Source: a bacterium
GTDB taxonomy: Bacteria > JAMORN01
Length of the DNA stretch: 7,264 nt
Assembly: GCA_027063545.1 (NCBI GenBank)
Contig: JAMORN010000136.1
Location: forward strand, 1 to 7,264
Reading direction: 5' to 3'
Within the stretch, counting starts at the first letter, position 1, and each line of letters begins with the position of its first letter. The notes under the pieces were generated by a model, which was not told the origin of the DNA, did no database searches, and saw nothing but the letters and a program-made list of their open reading frames with translations. Both the position numbers and the translations under genes were made by a program. This document shows positions 1 through 5,246 of the stretch, piece after piece.

Positions 1-417
1 ATAAAAACTAATATAGGATTATCAAAGAAAAAAAGTGAAGAGATTATAAGAGAGTTAAAAGGGAGCGAATATAAATTAAAAGGAAATATAAGGGATTTAG
101 CATTAATGGCTTATACTATTTATGCATATTTAAATTCTGATTCTTCTGAGGAAGAGGCAGTAAATAAGGCTATAGAAAATTATTGGAAAAGATCAGAATA
201 TGAAGATGAAGGTATAGATGAATTATCTTTAAGGAATATTATAGATAAAATGGTAGATGAAGGTAGCATTGATGCTCAAAAGTTATTAAAGGATTTTCAA
301 TATAGATTTGCCAAAAAGGCAATGGAGTTATCTGGGGGAAATAAAAGAAAAGCTGCAAAGATGTTAGGATTAAAAGACGGAAAAAGTATAGATAATTGGT
401 TAAAAAATAAAATTTGA
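1..417 (+). CDS. C-terminal part of a sigma-54-activator-like regulator with Fis-type HTH (5' truncated by window edge)
   Basis: Frame 1 is open from base 1 to the TGA at 415-417, giving 138 visible residues, so the ATG at 106 is probably internal and the gene begins upstream of the window. Visible residues 28-33 (GNIRDL, bases 82-99) match the GNVREL signature near the end of the AAA+ domain of sigma-54-dependent activators. After about 70 charged, helical residues, residues 103-136 look like a Fis-type helix-turn-helix: a helix ending in SGGNKRKAAKMLGL, then a recognition helix ending in DNWLK. This domain order is what is known for bacterial enhancer-binding proteins, including the RtcR type. 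The Walker motifs and any sensor domain are off the window, so AAA+ activity and sigma-54 contact (GAFTGA loop) cannot be confirmed. The gene converges on the minus-strand operon with one base between stops. Control of that operon is inference from proximity only. Confidence 0.75.
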   Translation: MKTNIGLSKKKSEEIIRELKGSEYKLKGNIRDLALMAYTIYAYLNSDSSEEEAVNKAIENYWKRSEYEDEGIDELSLRNIIDKMVDEGSIDAQKLLKDFQYRFAKKAMELSGGNKRKAAKMLGLKDGKSIDNWLKNKI

Positions 418-418
418 T

Positions 419-994
419 TTAAAAATTGTTTATTATTGTATCTATATCATCTTCTATGTAGCCGTAAACTTTGATACTTCCGTTATCTTCATCTATAGAT
501 ATTTCTATTTCGTTATGTGGGGTTAAATCTTTTAAGGTATATTTAGAGGAATAAAAAGTTATTTTCTGATTTGTTGAGCCTATAATGCCACCATTTGTAA
601 TATCTCTTTTAGTTTCATTATAGGGTTCGCTAATGAGAATATCAATATAATTTAGTATTTCATTATATTTTTTTTCAACAATTTTTAAAGGATAGCCTGT
701 ATAAAGTATAATAGATAAATTAAGGTTTTTCACTTTTTTAGAAAGTTCTAGTATTTCTTTATATTGATCTAAAGGTTCTCCTCCTAATATAGTAATACCT
801 TCTATATCATTTTTTATTTTTTCTATTTGCCTTATTAAATCTTCAATTTTATATAAATTTTTTGGTTTAAATTCCCACAATTCCTTATTCCAGCAGCCTT
901 TACATCTAATAGAGCAACCTTGTACCCAGAATACAAATCTAATACCAGGTCCATAAATTAAACTTTTTTCTTCAATAAAGGCTATATTTAGCAT
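419..994 (-). CDS. Radical-SAM / 4Fe-4S single-cluster protein, NrdG-like activase
   Basis: This is a complete protein of 191 residues. The N-terminus carries the NrdG-type lead YGPGIRFVFWVQGC, followed by the radical-SAM cluster motif CxxxCxxC at Cys27, Cys31 and Cys34, then W35. GGEP at 71-74 matches the SAM-binding GGE motif. These are the only three cysteines, so one 4Fe-4S cluster is expected and no auxiliary cluster. Known relatives of this size reductively cleave S-adenosylmethionine, and NrdG uses the radical to activate a glycyl-radical enzyme. No NrdD or other glycyl-radical partner is present here, so the substrate is unknown and calling it the ribonucleotide reductase activase would be unsafe. 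It is the last gene of the operon. The ATG lies 4 bases after the DUF1257-like stop, and no Shine-Dalgarno is visible before it. An in-frame stop at 1016-1018 and no ATG, GTG or TTG in between make 994 the best start. Confidence 0.85.
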   Translation of the reverse strand: MLNIAFIEEKSLIYGPGIRFVFWVQGCSIRCKGCWNKELWEFKPKNLYKIEDLIRQIEKIKNDIEGITILGGEPLDQYKEILELSKKVKNLNLSIILYTGYPLKIVEKKYNEILNYIDILISEPYNETKRDITNGGIIGSTNQKITFYSSKYTLKDLTPHNEIEISIDEDNGSIKVYGYIEDDIDTIINNF

Positions 995-998
995 ATTA

Positions 999-1460
999 TT
1001 AATAATTATGTCTAACTAAAATTAGTTTTATTTTATTCCCAACTTTTTTCTCCTTCACAGTATATCCTTTTTCTTTTGCTCGTTTGATTATTTCATTTTT
1101 TTGTTTTTCTATAAAATCTTTTTTTTCTTCTTCTATTTTTCTTAATTTTTCTTCAAATCTTTTTCGTTCTTCTTCTAATTTTGCTTCTTCTATTAATTTT
1201 TTTTGTTCTAAATATACTTTATTATACTCTTTTTCTAAGGAAGCTAAAAAGGTTTTATTTTCCTTTTCATGCCAGCTATCATATTGGTATATAAATTGTC
1301 CATTTTCATATAAAAACTTTTCTTCTATATACACTTTATTTTTATTCTCTATAATAAGTTCATTGCCTTGATCTATATATGAAATATTTAAATTATTTAA
1401 TGCTTTTAATAGTAATTCTTTATTAATAAATGGTGTTGTATAAATTCTTCTTTGGCTCAT
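999..1460 (-). CDS. DUF1257 (Ycf35)-like protein with inserted coiled coil
   Basis: This protein has 153 residues from the ATG at 1460. A longer reading from a TTG at 1481 is rejected because a good AGGAGA site at 1468-1473 sits 7 bases before the ATG. Residues 1-85 follow the DUF1257/Ycf35 pattern: a KALNNLNISY-type helix-strand, then IIENKNKVYIEEKFLYENGQ strands, a Tyr/Trp segment (QYDSWHE), and a helix FLASLEKEYNKVY. Residues 123-153 match the family's ending (RAKEKGYTV, then a final strand LILVR). Between them, about residues 86-122 form a highly charged Glu/Lys/Arg helix, probably a coiled coil, not expected in the compact chloroplast and cyanobacterial members. The biochemical role of the family is not established. 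The TAA of the DUF2997-like gene is one base upstream, so the two are probably translationally coupled. The match is from recalled family pattern, not a search. Confidence 0.7.
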   Translation of the reverse strand: MSQRRIYTTPFINKELLLKALNNLNISYIDQGNELIIENKNKVYIEEKFLYENGQFIYQYDSWHEKENKTFLASLEKEYNKVYLEQKKLIEEAKLEEERKRFEEKLRKIEEEKKDFIEKQKNEIIKRAKEKGYTVKEKKVGNKIKLILVRHNY

Positions 1461-1461
1461 T

Positions 1462-1668
1462 TTATTTTCTCCTATTTTCAATTTTTCTTTTATTTACAAT
1501 ATTATTTTTTTGATAGAATTCATCAGTTTTTTTACTCTCCAGCAGATGTAAATCTTTTCCTAATATATCATCTAATTCTGATATACACATTTCACCTTTA
1601 ATTCCTTCTGTTTTTGCTATAATTTTTCCATCTTCATCAATTGTTATTATAATTCTTTCTTCCCCCAT
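1462..1668 (-). CDS. DUF2997-like small protein
   Basis: This small protein has 68 residues. The order RIIITIDEDGKIIAKTEG, then a short IKGEMCISELDDILG segment, matches the DUF2997 pattern: two strands with an acidic turn, a Gly-Lys-Gly-like link, a Cys (Cys28 here) and a helix. The last 20 residues (from about 49) are basic and probably disordered. Start choice is firm, with a full AGGAGG at 1676-1681 placed 7 bases before the ATG. I recall DUF2997 genes lying next to DUF1257 genes in diverse bacteria, and the same pairing here raises confidence in both calls. The molecular function is unknown. Its size and position suggest a small partner or adaptor of the DUF1257-like protein, which is inference. 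It could also be a more generic small beta-strand/helix protein if the family match fails. Confidence 0.65.
   Translation of the reverse strand: MGEERIIITIDEDGKIIAKTEGIKGEMCISELDDILGKDLHLLESKKTDEFYQKNNIVNKRKIENRRK
1468..1473 (-). promoter_or_regulatory. Ribosome binding site of the DUF1257-like gene (AGGAGA)
   Basis: AGGAGA on the minus strand ends 7 bases before the ATG at 1460. It lies inside the last codons of the DUF2997-like gene. It decides the start: the upstream in-frame TTG at 1481 would place this site inside the coding region. Confidence 0.85.
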
Positions 1669-1675
1669 AATAATA

Positions 1676-1681
1676 CCTCCT
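1676..1681 (-). promoter_or_regulatory. Ribosome binding site of the DUF2997-like gene (AGGAGG)
   Basis: A perfect AGGAGG on the minus strand, 7 bases before the ATG at 1668. Its first two bases are the last two of the TAG stop of the 641-residue gene, so a terminating ribosome would sit on it, which suggests translational coupling. Confidence 0.9.
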
Positions 1682-3605
1682 AGTTTTGTTTTTTAGCAGA
1701 TAATTTAGCCTTCAATCTTTGTGCTTCTTCTTTAGCTTCTTCATAATCTTCCCAGAATTCTATTTCTAAATATTTTTCATTTTTATTAGCATATAATATA
1801 CCTATCTTAGGAAGAGACTCCAAAGATTCTAATTTTTCTTCTATATTTTTATCTTTTTCTTTTTTTGGAGTATTATTATTCTTATTACTTACGTTTTTCA
1901 CGACCATTTGTAGAGAGGTTTTTTCTTCATCAATTTGTTCTTTATTTTTTCTATTTAGATAATTTTTGGTTGTATCTATTTTAGTATTTAAATCTTTAAT
2001 TTCTTCTTCCAGAGTTTTTATCTCTTGTTCTAATTGTTTTAATTTATCTTGAGGGATTTTATCTTTATTTTTTAATTCTTTTCTTTTATACTCTAATTTT
2101 TTTGTTATCTTTTCTTTTTCTTTAGTTAGCAGGTTATAATATAATTCATTTAAACTTTTATTAATTCTTTTTCTTTCTTCTTTTGATTTTGTAGGAAGTT
2201 CATCTTTTAATTTTTTTAGTTTTTTTATAATATTTTTTTCTTCATTCAATTTTAAATCTATAATTAACTCTTCTATTTCATTTAATTTTCTTTCAAAGTT
2301 TAGCTTAACATATTCCCACTCACTATATAGTTTATCTTTTGTTGAATTATTTGGAGTATAGAATGGTATTATTTTATATCTATAAGTTATTTTAACGTTT
2401 TTCCCATCATCACCTATATTTTTAGGGGTATAATTTTCAAAAGAGTCTTTATTAATTAATTCAGATAATTTAATCTTCCCTAAATCTACTTCTTTACTTT
2501 CTTTTATATTTATTACTTTACCATTATATATAATCTCTTTATTAATTAAGTTTTGTCTTATTTCTTCAGGAATAAACTTATAAACATGAAATTTTTTTAA
2601 TTCATTAAAAATTTTTTCAATCTTTTCTTTTTGATTATTATCTTCTAATTTAATAGCATAAAAATAGTTGCTATTTTCTATAAACTGTTTAGGAAATATA
2701 TAAATAAATTTAGAATTACCATAAAATATAGGAAGTTTTATTTTTTTCAATTGCTCATAATCAAAAGCATATATTTCATTTTCTAAAGAAAGATTTTTTA
2801 TAATATCAAAATCAGACTCTTTAGAGGTTATAATTGTTGTATTTTCTACTCTTTTAATTATATCAAAAATAGGATCGTTTTTTTCTATTTTGGGGATATA
2901 TAGAAAGGAGTAGTTTTCATCTTTATATTTTGAAAGTTCTTTTTTTACATATTCCATATCGCAAAAGTCATTTTTATTGGGATATACATATATAGGTGTT
3001 TTATATTCTTTATTTGAGAGTTCTGTTATTTTCCCATTTATTATTTCATAATTTGTATTCTCCCAAAAGTTATAAGAGAAATATCTATGTAAATATTCTA
3101 TTTGATTTTTATTTAATTCAATTATTAGACTTTCGTTAGATAGTGTTGTTAACGCCATTGGAAGAAAATAGCCTTTAGATTTTTTTTCTTTAGGATTTAT
3201 TAAAATAAAACTACCTATAAACTTTTCTTCTAAATTTTTTATATCACCCGCAGTTTTTGTTCTTATAAATACATATTTTAGACTTTCTAAATATTTTTCA
3301 TTTTCAATTTTATTTGTTATTAAATATATTCTATTTTTATTTTGAGGTTTTGATATATTAAATATAAGTTTTATTATACCATCACTATCTAATTTTTCAG
3401 TATATATAAGAATAGAGCTATTTTTAGCAGTTTCTAAATTATATACTAAATCAGTGTAATTCCCATAAAAATTTTTAATATTATCAATAGTAGTTTTTGT
3501 GTTAATTGGATTATTTTTTAGCCAAAAGTTTTTATATTTGAAATTATAAAAATATAAAGTTTTAATTTTTTGTTGAGGAGAGATAAATGTTTTTTCTTTT
3601 TTCAT
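1680..3605 (-). CDS. Large unknown protein: probable degenerate PLD-like folds plus C-terminal coiled coil
   Basis: I do not firmly recognise this 641-residue protein. Residues about 60-185 read like a PLD-family alpha/beta unit: strand SSILIYTEKLDSDGII (63-78), strand RIYLIT (92-97), then KFIGSFILINP (128-138) and GYFLPMALTTLS (145-156). These resemble the 'HxKxxxxD ... G S x N x T' segment of PLD proteins, but the catalytic His is replaced (EEK at 126-128). A second unit may occupy about 203-345 (YSFLYIP, TTIITS, FIYIFP strands), also without an HKD motif. Residues about 430-550 are dense Lys/Glu/Leu heptad-like helix, a likely coiled coil. A low-complexity linker follows at about 570-595, then a small strand-strand-helix end (598-636). 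There is no signal peptide or membrane segment, so it is probably cytoplasmic. A structural or scaffolding role is inferred. The ATG at 3605 has AAAGGAG 6 bases upstream. Confidence 0.8.
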   Translation of the reverse strand: MKKEKTFISPQQKIKTLYFYNFKYKNFWLKNNPINTKTTIDNIKNFYGNYTDLVYNLETAKNSSILIYTEKLDSDGIIKLIFNISKPQNKNRIYLITNKIENEKYLESLKYVFIRTKTAGDIKNLEEKFIGSFILINPKEKKSKGYFLPMALTTLSNESLIIELNKNQIEYLHRYFSYNFWENTNYEIINGKITELSNKEYKTPIYVYPNKNDFCDMEYVKKELSKYKDENYSFLYIPKIEKNDPIFDIIKRVENTTIITSKESDFDIIKNLSLENEIYAFDYEQLKKIKLPIFYGNSKFIYIFPKQFIENSNYFYAIKLEDNNQKEKIEKIFNELKKFHVYKFIPEEIRQNLINKEIIYNGKVINIKESKEVDLGKIKLSELINKDSFENYTPKNIGDDGKNVKITYRYKIIPFYTPNNSTKDKLYSEWEYVKLNFERKLNEIEELIIDLKLNEEKNIIKKLKKLKDELPTKSKEERKRINKSLNELYYNLLTKEKEKITKKLEYKRKELKNKDKIPQDKLKQLEQEIKTLEEEIKDLNTKIDTTKNYLNRKNKEQIDEEKTSLQMVVKNVSNKNNNTPKKEKDKNIEEKLESLESLPKIGILYANKNEKYLEIEFWEDYEEAKEEAQRLKAKLSAKKQN

Positions 3606-3611
3606 TTTTTA

Positions 3612-3618
3612 CTCCTTT
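3612..3618 (-). promoter_or_regulatory. Ribosome binding site of the 641-residue gene (AAAGGAG)
   Basis: AAAGGAG on the minus strand, 6 bases before the ATG at 3605. Its first A is the last base of the TAA stop (3618-3620) of the preceding 541-residue gene. Confidence 0.85.
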
Positions 3619-5243
3619 TATTTTTGAATGATTTCTTTAATAAAATTAGTTAATGTAGGATCAAGAACTTCTAATCCATATTTAACTTTTGAGATATTTG
3701 TTGTTTCACATATTTTTAATTTATCAGGATTATTATTATCTAAATAGATAAAATTATTTAAAGAAGACGGAGATTCCCATATACTGTATTGATTTAGATC
3801 TTTAAAAAACATAAAATATCTATTATGAGGACCTAATTTATTGTTTTCTTTAAAGATATCTTCGATATAAAATATCCTAACATTAGGAGCTTCACTTTTT
3901 ACTATCTCTAATTTATTATTTTGTCCTTTAATATTTTTTAAAGTTATTAATGTTATATTAGATAAATTATTAAAATTTTTTATAATATTTAAAAATATTC
4001 TTTGTTGAATTTCATTAAAGACATATCTATCGTAATAAATAATATAGTTAATTGGGAAATCTACTTTTCTTTGGAAGATCTCTGTCAGTTCCTCAAATTT
4101 ATAGGTTTTGTTTAATTCCAAAGATATTAAAGGCTCTAAATAAGAATTTATACTAGAATCATTATCTGGATTTAGATCATCATAGGCTACTAAATGAAAT
4201 AAATGATCTATTTTATTGTGAGAAAAATAATTATCAATTTTTCTTTTTTTATAATCATTTTTAAAAATATAATCGTATAACTCATGGGAAAATGTACTTA
4301 ATGCCTTGTTATATATAATATTTTGTAATTTATTTTCTACACCAATAGAATAAAAATTGCTTTCTAAAATATTATCATAAATAAAGTCAATAATTTTTTT
4401 TGCTTCATCAATATCAAAAGGTTTTATAGGTAATTTTTTAATTTCTATATAATCAAAATTATAAAAATCATTTTTTAGTTCCAAATAATTATTCTCATGG
4501 TTATAAATAAATGTATCAATATAAAAATTTTGAATTTCTTCTATATCAATATTATCTTTTATTTGTTTTAATTTAACTTTTAATCTGTTAGACTTTTCGT
4601 CCCATAAATTATTAAAGAAATTTTTTAATATTTTTTCTTTATTAATATTTTTTAAATTTAAAGTTTCTTTTTTTATTTGGCGAGTTTCGATTTCCCCAGA
4701 AAAATATATTACTGCTGAATCATTAGAATCTGCAATTTCTAAATGAATTTCTATATTTCTATTTTTTTCATTTTTTTCATTTATCCCATAAATTTTGTTA
4801 TCTTCGGGTAATATCTCTATTTTAGAAATATTATTTTTATCATTTTTCAATGATAACCAGAATCCTTCTTTTTCTATAGGTATATTTAGTTTTTGTATTT
4901 TATCATCATTTATGGGCTTTACTCTTTCTAAATAAATTACTTTATTGTTAAAAAATGTATTAGGTCTATCATCTATATACCAAATTTTATATTTTCCAAA
5001 TTCGATTTCTTCCATCATATGTGTATCAATAACTTTTTGCCCTTTTGAAGTAAGATTAAGAGAATTTTTTTCAATAAGGTCTAAATTTCTTAAATATTCT
5101 ATAATTCTATTATTAATAAAATTATCCTCAAATCTTTTTCCTTTTAAAAATTTAACAACATCCTCTCTTCTTATATATTTTTTAACTTTCAATATACTTA
5201 TAAACCAGGAAATTTCTATATTTTTTTTGGCTTTAATAATCAT
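3618..5243 (-). CDS. N-terminal winged-helix-like and C-terminal PLD-like domain protein
   Basis: This protein has 541 residues. Residues about 10-75 look like a winged helix: helices with basic residues, then NRIIEYLRNLDLIEK and LTSKGQKVID, a common pattern at the end of a wHTH. GKYKIWYIDD (83-92) starts a beta-rich middle region of unknown type. The C-terminal part (about 396-500) fits a single PLD-like module: strand IIYYDRYV with Asp405-x-Tyr407, helix, strand ITLITLK (430-436), strand NVRIFYI (454-460), then PHNRYFMFF with His473-x-Arg475, Trp489 and SSLNNF (493-498). Active PLD enzymes use HxK with a downstream Asp. HxR is a variant, so nuclease activity is uncertain. It could act as a nucleic-acid-binding partner of the adjacent helicase. 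No membrane segment is seen. The ATG at 5243 has AAGGAGA 7 bases upstream and lies 3 bases after the helicase stop. Confidence 0.75.
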   Translation of the reverse strand: MIIKAKKNIEISWFISILKVKKYIRREDVVKFLKGKRFEDNFINNRIIEYLRNLDLIEKNSLNLTSKGQKVIDTHMMEEIEFGKYKIWYIDDRPNTFFNNKVIYLERVKPINDDKIQKLNIPIEKEGFWLSLKNDKNNISKIEILPEDNKIYGINEKNEKNRNIEIHLEIADSNDSAVIYFSGEIETRQIKKETLNLKNINKEKILKNFFNNLWDEKSNRLKVKLKQIKDNIDIEEIQNFYIDTFIYNHENNYLELKNDFYNFDYIEIKKLPIKPFDIDEAKKIIDFIYDNILESNFYSIGVENKLQNIIYNKALSTFSHELYDYIFKNDYKKRKIDNYFSHNKIDHLFHLVAYDDLNPDNDSSINSYLEPLISLELNKTYKFEELTEIFQRKVDFPINYIIYYDRYVFNEIQQRIFLNIIKNFNNLSNITLITLKNIKGQNNKLEIVKSEAPNVRIFYIEDIFKENNKLGPHNRYFMFFKDLNQYSIWESPSSLNNFIYLDNNNPDKLKICETTNISKVKYGLEVLDPTLTNFIKEIIQK

Positions 5244-5246
5244 ATA

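Noticed and set aside
106-108. ATG at 106 as the true start of the regulator
   Set aside because: The frame is open to base 1 and the GNIRDL motif lies upstream of this ATG, so it is internal.
406-434. Inverted AATAAA / TTTATT as a bidirectional terminator
   Set aside because: Only six A/T pairs with a long loop. It is expected by chance at this composition and has no GC stem.
1084-1371. Plus-strand open frame of 95 codons
   Set aside because: It is antisense to the charged coiled-coil part of the DUF1257-like gene. Its Phe/Ser-rich product is what reversed Lys/Glu codons give.
1461-1481. TTG start for the DUF1257-like gene at 1481
   Set aside because: It would overlap the DUF2997-like gene by 20 bases and read through an AGGAGA site that is ideally spaced for the ATG at 1460.
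5221-5228. Run of eight A in the coding strand near the start of the 541-residue gene as a phase-variation tract
   Set aside because: Runs of eight A also occur at 668-675, 1119-1126 and 1197-1204 as Lys codons. They follow from base composition, and no frame disruption is seen.
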